Source of the DNA: Lantana camara
Taxonomy: Eukaryota; Streptophyta; Magnoliopsida; Lamiales; Verbenaceae
Assembly (NCBI GenBank): GCA_037501455.1
Contig: CM074857.1
Span: forward strand, 31,392,001-31,456,000
Length of the DNA: 64,000 bases
Direction: 5' to 3'
The translations under genes were made by a program, and so were the position numbers. The notes beneath the pieces are model-generated. The model ran no database searches, was not told the origin of the DNA, and saw only the letters and a list, made by a program, of their open reading frames with translations. This document shows, one piece after another, positions 1-12,120 of the stretch. How positions within the stretch are numbered: position 1 is the first letter of the stretch; each line of letters starts with the position of its first letter.

Positions 1-341
1 TGATCTACTCGTACGAATTTCTAGGTAATGGTGTACGCTTGACTAAGTGATGTATTAACCTCCCTTTGGAGCTATGTTACATTCACTTAGTGACCAAAAG
101 TTGACGTGGTGGATTAACATAGTTTGGTAAGAGTTACCTAGATGGCATGTTAATTAAGATTAATTCTTGCTTTTCTAAGCGGTTTTCGACCTCGCTTCCG
201 GGGAGTCAACTGTAGTTAGATAAGTCAACATTGTGTAAACCAAAAATGCTTACGTGGATTTCATTTATTGGTTAGACGCTAAAGAATTAAAATACACAAA
301 TCATAAATTGCACTATTTTAAAATATTTCAGTTTTAAAACA
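1..341 (+). other. Leader of Ty1/copia copy A
   Basis: This is the untranslated leader upstream of the copia gag start at 342. From about position 98 it matches 6514-6757 in copy B, including a shared block that reads ctcgcttccggggag. The first 97 bases have no counterpart in copy B. They contain a short inverted repeat (42-50 and 83-91) that could fold as a stem. The 5' LTR and primer binding site of this copy lie outside the window or are lost. Confidence 0.6.
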
Positions 342-1179
342 ATGACGACCGCTAGCTCGTTTCAATTGATCCTAAAGGAAAATAGGCTTGAAGGGTCTAA
401 CTATGATGACTGGAAAATGAATCTTGACATCGTGTTTGGTCACGAGAATCTGAAACACGTGCTCAATGAACCTTGTCCGGGGGTACCGAAAACTACAGCC
501 AATCAGGATATGAGAAATGCTTATGCCAATTGGATTAAGTCCAATGATTTGGCTAGGTCTTATATTCTGGCATCTGTCTCTAATGTTCATAAGCATTAAA
601 TGCACTAGATGCCAACTGCCAGGAATATAATGGATCATCTCCATCAAATGTTTGGAGGACAAAATCGAGCCAAGAGGCTCGAGTTGATGAGAAGGCTGTT
701 AGTTACCAAGATGTCTGAGGGATTACCAGTTCAGGATCATGTTATGAACATGATGGCTTGCCTGAACGAAATTGAAAGCCTTGGTGCTAAATTTGATGAT
801 CTCAGCAAACAAGATATGATCCTATGCTCTCTGCCAAAGTCGTTCGACACATTCAGGCAAAATTATTCTATGAACAAATTGGATTTTTCTCTGCCTGAAT
901 TGATGAACGAACTTAAAGTAGCAGAGGGGGTGATGAAAGCTAAGGGAACTGTTCTCCTAGCTCAGACATCGACTTCCACGGCGTCAAAAGCCAGCAAGTG
1001 GAAAAAGGAAAAAGGAAAGGTTCCCAATCCCAAGAAAAAGGTTCATAAGAAGAAGGGTAAACCTAGCAAGGGAAAATGTTTCCACTGCGGAGAAAATGGG
1101 CACTGGAAGAGGAATTGTCCAAAATACTTAGCAAGTCTTCCTGCTAAGCCATCTAGACAAGGAATATCGATATCTTGTC
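342..1179 (+). pseudogene. gag: Copia copy A gag (broken)
   Basis: This is the Gag polyprotein region of a plant Ty1/copia element, which would form the virus-like particle. The start at 342 is preceded by the conserved leader and begins MTTASS, followed by the family-typical ENRLEGSNYDDW motif. The UBN2-like gag body continues to a CCHC zinc knuckle (CFHCGENGHWKRNC) near 1078-1119, preceded by a Lys-rich stretch. Two in-frame stops at 597-599 and 606-608 break it. Copy B reads Gln at the first of these positions, so that stop is a CAA to TAA change. The reading frame is otherwise unshifted. It is degenerate but clearly recognisable. Confidence 0.88.
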
Positions 1180-1185
1180 TGATTA

Positions 1186-1784
1186 AATTATGTTTAGTTG
1201 GAAGTCCACCAGATTCCTGGTGTGTGGACTCGAGTTCAACTAATCATATCTGTAATTTGCTACAGGGGGTTCAAGCTAACCAGAAAGCTTGAAGATGGTG
1301 AGATGCAGCTACTGCTCAGCGATAATACAAGTATATCTGTATTAGCAGTAGGGACTATAAATTTGTATTTTGGTGATAGGGTTTTGATACTGAAAGACAC
1401 TCTGTACATACCGTGTGTTCGCAGAAATTTGATTTCTGTGAGTTGTTTAATAAATAATGGTTTCAGTGTTTGTTTTGAACAAAATTTTACCATTAAGAAA
1501 AATAAAATGTTTATTTGGTCTGGCACGGTAAAAGATGGTCTTTTCTTGTTATACCCCGATAAAAACCCTCGAGCTTAACACTACTAAGCTTGACTTACCA
1601 TCCAAGAGAAAAACTCTTATGCCTAACGAGGCTTATAAATGGCATTTACGCCTTGGTCATATTAATCCAAATAGGATCCAAAGACTAATTTCAGATGAAT
1701 TGTTGAGTCCCTTGGACTTCACAGAATTATCGGTCTGTGAATCCTGCTTGGAAGTTCAAAATGACCAAGAGATCTTTTAAAACC
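1186..1784 (+). pseudogene. pol: Copia copy A protease and GAG-pre-integrase (broken)
   Basis: This region holds the aspartic protease and the domain before integrase. The active-site motif reads WCVDSSSTNHI near 1219-1250, while copy B has WCVDSGSTNHI, so the catalytic D-S-G triplet is damaged to D-S-S. An extra G in the run near 1264-1269 shifts the frame compared with copy B, and the protease continues in the next frame to 1578. The GAG-pre-integrase block (YKWHLRLGHIN) is readable around 1636-1668. It would process the polyprotein in the particle, but this copy cannot be functional. Confidence 0.82.
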
Positions 1785-2660
1785 AAAGGTAATCGAGCCA
1801 CGGAATTGCTTGAGTTAATTCACACGGATATGTGCGGTCCTATGAGTATTCTAGCAAGAAAGGTTTTGAGTATTTCATCACTTTTACGGATGATTACTCC
1901 AGATACGGATACATTTATTTGATGAGATATAGGTCTGAATCTTTTGAAAAGTTCAAAGAATTCAAGGCTGAAGTTGAAAATCAAACTGGAAAACGTATCA
2001 AAGCATTTCGATCAGATCGTGGTGGTGAGTATCTGTCTATAGAGTTTCTAGAATTTCTCACTGCAAGTGGGATTAAATCCCAATTATCTGCACCGGGTAC
2101 ACCCCAGCAGAACGGTGTTGCAGAAAGGAGAAATAGAATTCTGATGGAAATGGTAAGATCTATGATGAGTCATGCTACCCTACCAAGTTCGTTTTGGGGC
2201 TTTGCACTCGAAACGACAGCACACATATTAAACCTTGCTCCATCCAAGTCGGTTCCTAAAACACCAATGGAATTGTGGCGAGGGCGAAAGCCCAGTGTCT
2301 CCTATCTCCGGATATGGGGAATCCCAGCTCATGTGTTAAGGAAGGATCCTGACAAGTTGGAATCGAGAACAGAGGTTTGCTTGTTCATAGGTTATCCTAA
2401 AGGAACAAGAGGTGGTATATTTTACGATCTGAGAGATCACAAAGTGTTTGTGAGAACTAATGCTAAATATCTCGTAGATGATTTCGTAAATGACCTTAAG
2501 GGTAGAAGCAAAATTGTGTTAGAAGAAATGACAACATCAGATTCTGAATTCCAAGAACCCATAGTAGCTAAAAATGTGTTAGATACATATGATGTAGGGA
2601 CAAGTACACAACATCCTCGTCGTAGTGAGAGGATTGTCAGGCCACCTAAAAGATACCTAG
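1785..2660 (+). pseudogene. pol: Copia copy A integrase (broken)
   Basis: This is an rve-type integrase core. The first catalytic Asp is seen in the frame reading IHTDMCGPM near 1818-1844. The second is in RSDRGGEY near 2010-2034, and the Glu is in NGVAERRNR near 2111-2137. The first Asp is in a different frame from the rest, so a frameshift lies near 1845. The C-terminal part continues through the copia-typical LWRGRKPS and LFIGYPKGTRGG motifs. All three DDE residues are present, unlike in copy B. Confidence 0.86.
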
Positions 2661-4271
2661 GATTGACCCAAGTGGTTGAATCAGAAGTATCTAATCCTGT
2701 CATATATGATGAAGCTATAAAGGATATAGACGTTGACCGTTGGGTCAGAGCCATGGAATCTGAATTAGATTCAATCTATTCTAATAAAGTCTGGGAACTT
2801 GTAGAGGCGCCTGAGGGCGTTAAAACCTATTGGATGCAAATGGGTCTACAAAAGAAAGAGGGGAGTGGACGGAAAGGTTGAGACCTTTAAAACAAGGCTT
2901 GTGGCAAAGGGTTATACCCAGAAAGAATGTATCGATTATGATGAAACCTTCTCGCCTGTAGCAATGCTTAGGTCCATAAAAATTCTCCTTTCCATTGCCG
3001 CTCATTTTGATTATGAGTTTTGGCAAATGGATGTAAAGACTGCCTTCTTGAACGGGCACCTTCAAGAAGAAATATATATGACTCAACCTGAAGACTTTAT
3101 AGCCAGAAATCAGGAGCATATGGTATGCAAGCTTGATAGATCTATTTATGGTCTTAAGCAAGCATCTAGGTCATGGAACATCAAATTTAATGAAGCAATT
3201 AAATCCTTTGGATTTATACAATTGCCTGATGAACCATGTGTGCACAAGAGACATCATGATAGTGTTGTAACATTTTTAGTTCTATATATGGACGATATTC
3301 TGCTAATTGGGAATGATACAGGAATATTGTCAGTAGTTAAGATTTGGTTGTCAAACCAGTTTGACATGAAAGACCTAGGTAAAGCCAGTTATATTCTAGG
3401 GATCAGACTTTGTCGTGATCGTAAGAATAAGATGATTGGTTTATCACAAACAACATATATAGATAAGATGCTGGCGAGATATAATATGGCGAATTCCAAG
3501 AAAGGTTCATTACCTTTTAGACATGGAGTTCATCTGTCTTGGGATCAATGTCCCAAGAACCCAGAAGAGACAGAAGAAATGAAAGATATTCTGTATGCTT
3601 TGGCAGTCGGAAGCCTTATGTATGCCATGTTATGTACAAGGCCAGATATCTGTTATGCTGTAGGTCTAGTTAGCAGATATCAGTCAAACCCTGGACCCCA
3701 ACACTGGATAGCTGTAAAGCATATATTAAAGTACTTGAGAAGGACTCGGGATTATATGCTTTGTCTATCGCAGTGATAAGCTCATTCCTATAGGGTACAC
3801 AGATTCGGATTTTCAATCCGATTTGGATTGTAGGCGTTCGACATCTGGATAAGTGTTCACCCTTGGAGGAGCCGTCGTAAGTTGAAGGAGTATTAAGCAA
3901 ACTTGCATTGCTGACTTCACCATGGAAGTCGAATACATGGAAGCTTCAGAAGCAACCAAAGAAGCGTATTGGTTTCGAAATTTCCTAATGGATCTAGAAG
4001 TCGTCAAGGACGGGCTTACACCAATCACATTGTACTGTGACAATGTTGGAGCGGTGGCCAACTCCAAGGAACCTCGAGTTATAAACGTGCAACGCACATC
4101 GAGAATAAGTTTCACATTATATGAGATTATGTGGAATGTGGAGAAGTGGCAGTGGTGAAAATTAGCTCAGTAAATAATCTGGCAGATCCCTTCACTAAGA
4201 CTTTGGCGCTAAAGAGTTTTGACACTCATGTAGAAGGGATGGGCCTTAGATGTGTAGCCAATTGGATTTAG
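2661..4271 (+). pseudogene. pol: Copia copy A reverse transcriptase and RNase H (broken)
   Basis: This is a Ty1/copia RT followed by RNase H. The RT core holds WQMDVKTAFLNG near 3022-3057 and an intact YMDD catalytic motif near 3285-3300. A frameshift near 2825-2870 separates the N-terminal RT from its core, where copy B reads through. The RT frame closes at 3776. RNase H motifs follow in other frames (YMEASEATKEAYWFRNF and TLYCDNVGAVANS), broken by stops and frameshifts. The end aligns with NWI and a TAG stop at 4269-4271, just before the polypurine tract. Confidence 0.87.
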
Positions 4272-4285
4272 GGCAAGTGGGAGTT
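4272..4285 (+). other. Polypurine tract of copia copy A
   Basis: A purine-rich run (ggcaagtgggag) lies directly between the RNase H stop and the TG that opens LTR A. This is the expected place for plus-strand priming. The same position in copy C reads gggcaagtgggaga, while in copy B it is the diverged gagtaagtgagaga. Confidence 0.6.
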
Positions 4286-6512
4286 TGTTGGGATTAATGC
4301 CCTGAAAATTCAATTATATTGTAAATATTTTGGATTAATAAAACTGAAATTATAGCAAGTTATGAGTATTTTACAAATTTAATAATTAATGACGTTTGAT
4401 GGTATTTTTATATGAAATGTGTTTCATAGGAAAAGACTTTAAATACCAGAAAAAACGCGTGTCATTAAAGTTCTAGTCAGTATGATAAGAAATTGTTCTT
4501 ATCGAGACTATAATATGTTATATAAGATGATTAGTCTTTCGTCATAGGGAAATGGAGTTTCCAGTTATAACACATTGATGATTTTCAATGAGATTGGAAA
4601 CATCGAACTGGACCACTGAGATTGTTCATTTTATACTGCTACCTAAAATGAACAAAAATCTCGGAAGCATTAGACTCTTAATCCTGACAGTGTTTCTACT
4701 TTAGGCATGTAGTGTTAATCACTGTGATGTACTCACAAGTGAGGTCTCGGTAACGGGTGGCCAAAATACTTTGTACGTTTGGTGATTGTATGAAATGTGG
4801 TCAAGAGAAATATTGATCGAGGAATCTGTAGCCTTGCTGGAAGGTTAAAGATATCCCTGAAATAGATTTGTAAAAGTTCAAATAAAACTTTGGCCAAAGT
4901 ACTTCGTGTGTGCGTCACCGAAGTTGTATGTTAAATGTGTTTCACATATAGGGAATTTGAACTTAAGGTGAATCAAGAATTTCAGATTGGAAGTAAAAAA
5001 TAAATGATAGTAGTATTGATTTATTTTCATGGATATCTGTTCAGAGGAGTAAAATGCAAAATCATTCTAGATCGAGAAATTCGTGAATAATTTAATTAAT
5101 TTTAGAGTTCAACAATATTTATTTAGTGGAATTAAATATTGTTAAACAGTAATCAATTATTGTCATGGGATGATAATATATTGACTCGTTTGGAGCTAAG
5201 ATTAGTTAGTCCTGCAGGTCCCCCCACAAGCCCCAACGAAGATCAAAGAGAAAATATTAAAAGCAGACAGAGAAATAAAATTTCAAAGAGTTTGAAAATA
5301 GTCAAGGAATTTATTTTGAGAAAATAAATTAAATTCCAGAGAGTTGGAAATGTCCGAACTTTTATTTTGGAGAAAATAAAATTTTTCAAAAAAAAATAAA
5401 AAAAATAAATTGTTTTTTGCTGACGCGGCAGTGATGACGTGTTATTCCACGTCCGCGTGTCAGCGGCCAAGTGGCGCTGACAGGGCACCAAGTCAGATGC
5501 CGCATGGACGGCTAGGATTGAGCCACGTCTCGAGGATCAGCGGCCCAGATTAAGTTAACTAGATTAGTCAACGGGTTGTGTCAATGGGTTAAAGGGTCGG
5601 GCCATCGGATAGGGTTGGGTCGGTTAAAACCGACCCGGACATGTGGCTGAGGGCCAGACCGGTTTGAATCGACCCGTTGACTAACGAACCGGTCTGAGAC
5701 TCGAACCGCCGATCGGACCGGACAGGACCGCCACGTGGCAACTACTTGTTGCGGCGTGCGTGCCACACCCACCAAGCACACAGTCGCCACATGGGCGGCG
5801 CGTGCTCCGCGCCGCTGCAACCCTTGGCGTCCAAGCTTTGACGAGGCATCTTCGGATTTGAAGTCGGAACTTAACTTGCACGCCAAAAATGCAAAAATGG
5901 CATGGATGTCCCTAATATTGGGCTATAAATAGGGCTAAAGTTCATTTTACAATCTGCAACTTTCATTGTTTTGTGTTTGGCAGAAGTTTAGAAGCCTCTC
6001 GGCACTTTCTCTCTCAGAATTGATTTATCCTAATTAAGGATTAATTAATTATTTAATTAGGTGGTTATATAATTAATATATAATCCACTTAATTAATTAG
6101 AAAATAGGGAATTTCTAGTTTTAGAAAAAAGGGTCTTTCTAGAAAAATATGTTCTCAAAGTATTTAGTGAAATACTGCCGGAGCCCACACTCCAATTTCT
6201 TAATTGGGGATATTGCGGGGAAGCTCTTCCAGTTTCACGAGAAAATATCGAAGTGCTAGAAAAGTGCGTTGATAGCCAATTTTACAGTACGGTAATACCG
6301 TTATGCTGCCAAAATTATTATTTGCATATTGTGATTATATGCTAGATGATTTAAAATTATGTTATGGATGCCTATATATATTAGAGTTATGCTGCCCGAT
6401 TTGTTCCGCTGCTTTATTAAAATATTTTGGAAATATTTTGATAACGAGGTTATGGCGAACTTTTTTGAAATATTACGCTATACCGTCACTCTGACTCGGG
6501 CCTGCCACACCA
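4286..6512 (+). repeat. Copia LTR A (2227 bp)
   Basis: This long terminal repeat starts TGTTGGGATTAATGCCCTG and ends GCCTGCCACACCA. It is flanked on the left by copy A's polypurine tract, so it is the 3' LTR of copy A, and on the right directly by copy B's leader. It closely resembles LTR C along its whole length and is clearly more distant from LTR B. A TATA box lies at 5924. The middle third is unusually GC-rich (5560-5880) and produces spurious open frames. No primer binding site is visible after its end. Confidence 0.88.
5924..5931 (+). promoter_or_regulatory. TATA box of LTR A
   Basis: tataaata occurs in the context ggctataaatagggc. The equivalent box is kept at the same relative place in LTR B and LTR C, which supports it as the element's promoter. 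Confidence 0.65.
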
Positions 6513-6757
6513 AGAAGGTTGACGTGGTGGATTAACGTAGTTTGGTAAGAGTTACCTAGATGACATGTTAATTAAAAACAGTTCTTGCTTTTCTAAGTAG
6601 TTTTCAACCTCGCTTCCGGGGAGCTAACTGCGGTTAGTTGAGTCATCATTGTGTAAACCAAAATGCTTATGCGGATTTCATTTAATGGTTAGACGCTAAA
6701 TTAGTAATATATATATTCATAACTTGAGCATATTTTAAATATTTCAGTTTTAAAACA
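6513..6757 (+). other. Leader of Ty1/copia copy B
   Basis: This leader is homologous to about 98-341 of copy A. It joins LTR A directly, without a tRNA-complementary primer binding site and without the first 97 bases seen in copy A. The junction is therefore not a normal LTR/PBS boundary and probably marks a recombination or deletion. Confidence 0.6.
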
Positions 6758-7570
6758 ATGATGTCTGCTAGCCCACTTCAATCAATTATTAAGGAAAATA
6801 GGCTTGAAGGTTCAAACTATGCTTATTGAAAAACGAATCTTGATATCGTGTTTGGACACGAGGATTATGTGCTCACTGAACCTTATTCGGGGGTACCAGA
6901 AACCACAGCCACCCAGGCTTTGAAAGACACCTATGCCAAGTAGATCAAGAATAATGATTTGGCTATGTCTTACATCCTGGCTTCTGTCTCGAATGTTCTT
7001 AAACATCAAATGCGTGAGATGCCTACTGCTAAGAACACGATGGAACATCTTCGTCAGATGTTCGGTGGACAGAATCATGCACGTAGGCACGAGCTGATGA
7101 GAAGGTTGTTGGTAACTAAGATGTCTGAAGGATCGCCTGTTCAGGATCATGTTATGAACATGATGACTTATCTGAACGAAATTGAAAGCCTTGGTGCTAA
7201 GATGGATAATCTCAGCAAACAGGATATGATCCTGTGCTTTATGCCAAAATCATTCGATACGTTCAGGAAGAATTATTCTATGAATAAGTTGGATTTTACT
7301 CTGCCTGAACTAATGAATGAACTCAAGGTGGCAGAAGGGGTAATGAAAGCTAAGGGAATAGTTCTCCTGGCGCAGACATCGACTTCCACGGCTCCAAAAG
7401 CCAATAAGTGGAAGAAAGGAAAGGGAAAAATTTTTAATCCTAAAGGTAAGGTTCAGAAGAAGAAAGCTGAGCCAAGCAAGGGAAAATGTTTCCATTGTGG
7501 AGGTAATGGGCACTGGAAAAGGAATTGCACAAAATACTTAGCCAGTCTTCCTGCTAAGTCATCTGCATAA
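6758..7570 (+). pseudogene. gag: Copia copy B gag (broken)
   Basis: This is the Gag region of the second copy, starting at the ATG at 6758-6760 by homology with copy A. The first part is interrupted by two stops, TGA near 6827 and TAG near 6942. From 6959 the frame is open to TAA at 7568-7570. A CCHC zinc knuckle (CFHCGGNGHWKRNC) is intact near 7487-7530. In copy A the frame at the terminal stop reads through into protease, so this stop also breaks the polyprotein. Confidence 0.87.
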
Positions 7571-7573
7571 GGT

Positions 7574-8224
7574 ATGATGATGTCTTGTTTATTAGAAGTA
7601 CGTTTAGTTGGAAGTCCACCAGATTCCTGGTGTGTGGACTCAGGTTCAACTAATCATATCTGCAATTCATTGCAGGGATTCAAGCTAACCAGGAAGCTTG
7701 AAGACGACGAGATACAACAACTGCTCGGAGATAATACCAATATATCTATATTAGCAGTAGGGACTGTAGAATTATATTTTAGCAGTAGGGTTTGGGTCGT
7801 AAAAGACACTTTATATGTACCGTCTATAGGCAGAAATCTGATTTATGTTAGTTGTTTAATGAATAATGGTTTTAATGTTTACTTTGAACGATGTTTAACA
7901 ATTAAGCATAATAAAAGTTTTATTTGCTCTAATACAGTAAACGATGGTCTTTTCTTATTATATCCCGATAAAAACCCTAATTCCGAACTTAACAATACTA
8001 AATTTAACTTACCATCCAAGAGAAAAACTCCTATGCCTAACGAGACATACAAGTGGCACCTACCCCTTGGTCATATTAATCAGAATAGGATCCAAAGACT
8101 AATTTCGGATGGATTATTAAGTCATTTGGACTTAACAGAACTTCCAGTCTGTGAATCCTATTTAGAAGGAAAAATGACCGAGAGGTCTTTCGAGACTAAA
8201 GGTAATCGAGGTGTGGCCCCATGA
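7574..8224 (+). pseudogene. pol: Copia copy B protease and GAG-pre-integrase
   Basis: The frame is the same as gag. The aspartic protease motif WCVDSGSTNHI near 7630-7662 keeps the D-S-G catalytic triplet. The GAG-pre-integrase region (YKWHLPLGHIN) follows near 8049-8080. The frame ends at 8224 because roughly 30 nt present in copy A near 1797-1838 are missing here. That deletion shifts the frame and removes the integrase segment with the first catalytic Asp. Confidence 0.84.
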
Positions 8225-10086
8225 GTATTCAAGCAAGAGAAGGTTTTGAGTATTTAATCACTTTTACGGATGATTATTCCAGATACGGATACGTCTATTT
8301 GATGAGACATAAGTCTGAAGCTTTTGAAAAATTCAAAGAATATGAGACTGAAGTCGAGAATCAAATTAGAAAACGTATTAAGGCACTTCGATCGGATCGT
8401 GGTGGAGAGTATTTGTCAATAGAGTTTCTAGAATTTCTCACTGCAAATAGGATTAAATCTCAGTTATTTGCACCGGGTACACCCCAACAGAATGGTGTTG
8501 TAGAAAGAAGAAATAGAACTCTAATGGAAATGGTTAGATCCATGATGAGTCATGCTACCCTACCATGTTCATTTTGGGGCTTTGCTCTTGAAACGGCGGC
8601 TCACATATTAAAACATGTTCCATCCAAGTCAGTTCCTAAAACACCAATGGAACTGTGGCGAGGGCGGAAGCCTAGTATCTCCTATCTTCGGATATGGGGA
8701 AGCCCAGCCCATGTGTTAAGAAAGGATCCTGACAAGTTGGAATCAAGAACAGAGGTTTGTTTGTTCATAGGTTATCCTAAAGGAACAAGAGGTGGGATAT
8801 TTTACGATCCGAGAGATCACAAAGTTTTTGTATGCACTAATGCTAAATATCTCGAAGACGATTTCGTAAATGACCACAAGGGTAGAAGCAAAATAGTGTT
8901 AGAAGAAATGACAGTATCAGATACTGAACTCCAAGAACCCATAATAACTGAAAATGTCTTGGATACATATGATGTACCAAATACAACATATGATGTAGGG
9001 ACAAGTACACAACAACCCCGTCGTAGTGGGAGGATTGTCAGGGCACTTGACAGATACTTAGGATTAACCGAAGTGGTTGAATCTGACATATCTGATCCTA
9101 TCGCATATGATGAAGCTATAAAAGATATAGACGCTGACCATTGGGTCAAAGCCATGGAATCTGAGTTAGATTCAATGTATTCTAATAAAGTCTGGAAACT
9201 TGTAGAGGCACCTGAGGGCATTAAACCTATTGGATGCAAATGGGACTACAAGCAAAAAAGAGGAGTGGACGGAAAGGTAGAAACCTTTAAAGCAAGGCTT
9301 GTAACAAAGGGTTATACTCACAAAGAAGGTATCGATTACGATGAAACTTTCTCACCCGTAGCAATGCTTAAGTCCATAAGAATTCTTCTTTCCATTGCCG
9401 CTCATTTTGATTATGAAATCTGGCAAATGGATGTGAAGACTGCCTTCTTGAACGGGCACCTTCAAGAAGAGATATATATGACTCAACCTGAGGGCTTTAT
9501 AGCCAGAAATCAGGAGCATATGGTATGCAAGTTTAATAGATCAATCTATGGTCTTAAGCAAACATCTAGATCATGGAACATCAGATTTAATGAAGCAATC
9601 AAATCCTTTAGATTTATACAGTTGCCTGATAAACCATGTGTGTACGAAAGACATCAGAGTAGTGTTGTAACATTTTTAGTTTTATATGTAGGCGATATTT
9701 TGTTCATTGGGAATGACACAAGAGTATTGACAGCAGTCAAGATTTGGTTATCAAATCAGTTTGACAAGAAAGAACTAGGTGAGACCAGTTATATTTTAGG
9801 GATCAGACTTTGTCGTGATCGTAAGAATAAGATGATTGGTTTATCACAAGCAACTTATATAGATAAGATGATGGCAAAATACAATATGGTTGACTCCAAG
9901 AAAGGTTCATTACCTTTCCGACATGGAGTTTATCTGTCTCGAGATCAGTGTCCCAAGACAGCTGAAGAGACAGAGGAAATGAAAAATGTTCCGTATGCTT
10001 CGGCAGTCGGAAGCCTCATGTATGCCATGTTATGTACAAGGCCAGATATCTGTCATGTTGTAGGTATGGTCAGTAGATATCAGTGA
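8221..10086 (+). pseudogene. pol: Copia copy B integrase and reverse transcriptase
   Basis: This is one long open frame of 621 codons covering most of the integrase and the RT. The integrase has RSDRGGEY near 8392-8415 and NGVVERRNR near 8491-8517, but lacks the HTD segment with the first catalytic Asp. RT has WQMDVKTAFLNG near 9420-9455. The catalytic box reads YVGD instead of YMDD or YVDD near 9685-9697, which removes a metal-binding Asp. The frame closes at TGA (10084-10086) where copy A reads TCA. The frame is long but would be enzymatically dead at two sites. Confidence 0.88.
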
Positions 10087-10671
10087 AACCCTGGACCCCA
10101 ACACTGGATAGCTGTAAAGCATATATTGAAGTACTTGAGAAGAACTCGGGATTATATGCTTATTTATCGCAGTGATGAGCTCATTCCCATAGGATACACT
10201 GATACAGATTTTCAATCTGATCTAGATTCCAGACGTTCGACGTCTGGATACGTGTTTACTCTGGGAGGAGCAGCCGTAAGTTGGAGGAGTATTAAGCAAA
10301 GTTGCATTGCTGACTCCACCATGGAAGCGGAATACGTGGCAGCTTCGGAAGCAGCCAAAGAAGCGTATTGGTTTCGAAATTTCCTATTGGATTTAGAAGT
10401 CGTCAAAGATGGACTTACACCAATCACATTGTACTGTGACAATGCTAGAGCGGTGGCCAACTCTAACGAACCTCGAAGTCATAAACGTGCAAAGCAAATC
10501 AAGAGAAAGTTCCTTATTATTCGAGATTATGTGGAACGTGGAGAAGTGGCAGTAGTAAAGATTGACTCGGTAAACAATCTGACAGATCCCTTCACTAAAA
10601 CTTTGGCGCAAAAGAGTTTTAATACTCATGTAGAAGGGATGGGCCTGAGAAGTGTAGCCAATTGGATTTAG
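10087..10671 (+). pseudogene. pol: Copia copy B RNase H
   Basis: This continues in the same frame as the RT after the TGA at 10084. It is open from there to TAG at 10669-10671. Copia RNase H motifs are visible in order: GYTDTDFQSD, TGYVFTLGGAAVSWRS, STMEAEYVAASEAAKEAYW, TLYCDNARAVANS and the C-terminal NLTDPFTKTLA. It is the best preserved RNase H in the copia array. Confidence 0.86.
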
Positions 10672-11809
10672 AGTAAGTGAGAGATTGTTGGGATTAGTGC
10701 CCTGAAAATTCAATTTCCTTGTAAATACTTCGTATTTTGTTGGATTAATAAAACAGAAATTATTGCAAGTTATGAGTATATTAACATAATTAATAACGTA
10801 TGATGATATTCTTATATGAAATGTGTTTCATAGGAAAGGACTTTGGATATCCAAATCACGTGTTATTAAAGTTCTAGTCGGTAAGATAAGAATAAGTTCT
10901 TATCGAGACTATAATGTGTTATATAAGATGATTAGTCTTTCGTCATAGGGAAATGGAGTTTCCAGTTATAACACATTGATGATTTTCAACAGATTTGGAA
11001 ACATCGAACTGGACCACTAAGATAGTTCATTTTAAACTACTATCTAAAATGAACAAATCTTATGGAGCATTGAACTCTTAATCCTGGTAATATTTCGACT
11101 TTAGGCATGTAGGGTTAATCATTGTAACTTGCTCATAAGTGCGGTCTCGATATCGAATGACCAAAACCTTTGTACGTTCGGTGATTGCATGAAGTGTGCT
11201 AAAGGGAAATATTGATCAAGGAATCTGTGGCTTTGCTGGAAGGTTAAAAGATATTCCTGAAATGGATTTGCAAAGTTCGAATTGAAACTTTGGCCAAAGT
11301 ACTTCGTGTGATGTGTCACTGAAGTTGTATGTTGAATGTGTTTCACATACAAGAAATTTGAACTTAAGGCGAATCAGGAGATTTCAGATTAGAAGTGAAA
11401 AATAAATGATAGTAGTATTAATTTATTTTTCATGGATATCTACATAGAGGAGTAAAATGCAAAATTATTCTAGAACGAGAAATTCCTGAATAATTTAATT
11501 AATTTTAGAGTGCAACAATATTTATTTAGTGGAATTAAATATTATTAAACGGTAATTAATTATTATCATAGGATAATAATATATTAACCCGTTTGGAGCT
11601 AAAATTAATTAGTCCTGTAGGCCCCCCTATAAGCCCCAATTGAACACCCGAAGATAAAACATTAAAGGGAAAGAGAGAAATAAATTTTCAAAGTGTTTGA
11701 AAATAACCAAGGAATTTGTTTTAAGAAAATAAATTGAAATTCCAAAGTGTTAGAAATGCCCGAAATTTTATTTTGGAGAAAATAATAAATTTAAAAATTA
11801 AAAAATTGA

Positions 11810-11843
11810 TGACGTGGCATGCTGACGTGGCGGATGACGTGGC
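11810..11843 (+). promoter_or_regulatory. Triple TGACGTGGC motif in LTR B
   Basis: tgacgtggc occurs at 11810, 11823 and 11835, spaced 13 and 12 bp, about 270-300 bp upstream of the TATA box. TGACG/ACGTGG cores are known plant bZIP binding sites. Any activity is inferred. Confidence 0.45.
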
Positions 11844-12112
11844 AGGCTACATTAGCAAATGGGGGTGAGGTGGCGCTGATTCAGCGCCAGCGCAGCAGGA
11901 CACGTGGAACAGAAACCCTAGGTGGCCGCGTGTGTCACACACACGCCTCCTTCAGGCCGCGCGTGTGGGCGCGTGCGGCGGAGTTTCGGCGAGTTCTTGG
12001 CGGCGTTGGACTCGTGGTGATAAGAGCTACAACGTAGTCACCTCGGAATTTATGTCCAAGTTATACACGCAAGTGGGAGGTAAAATTACTATTTTACCCT
12101 CAGTTTTTCCCC

Positions 12113-12120
12113 TATAAATA
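12113..12120 (+). promoter_or_regulatory. TATA box of LTR B
   Basis: tataaata occurs in the context cccctataaatagagg, at the place matching the TATA boxes of LTR A and LTR C. Confidence 0.65.

Noticed and set aside
5581..5932. Overlapping GC-rich open frames in LTR A
   Set aside because: They lie in the GC-rich middle of a copia LTR, recur in LTR C, and have no domain or codon pattern.
11819..12117. Open frames of 61-72 codons in LTR B
   Set aside because: They run through the LTR promoter region and across the TATA box, with no protein features.
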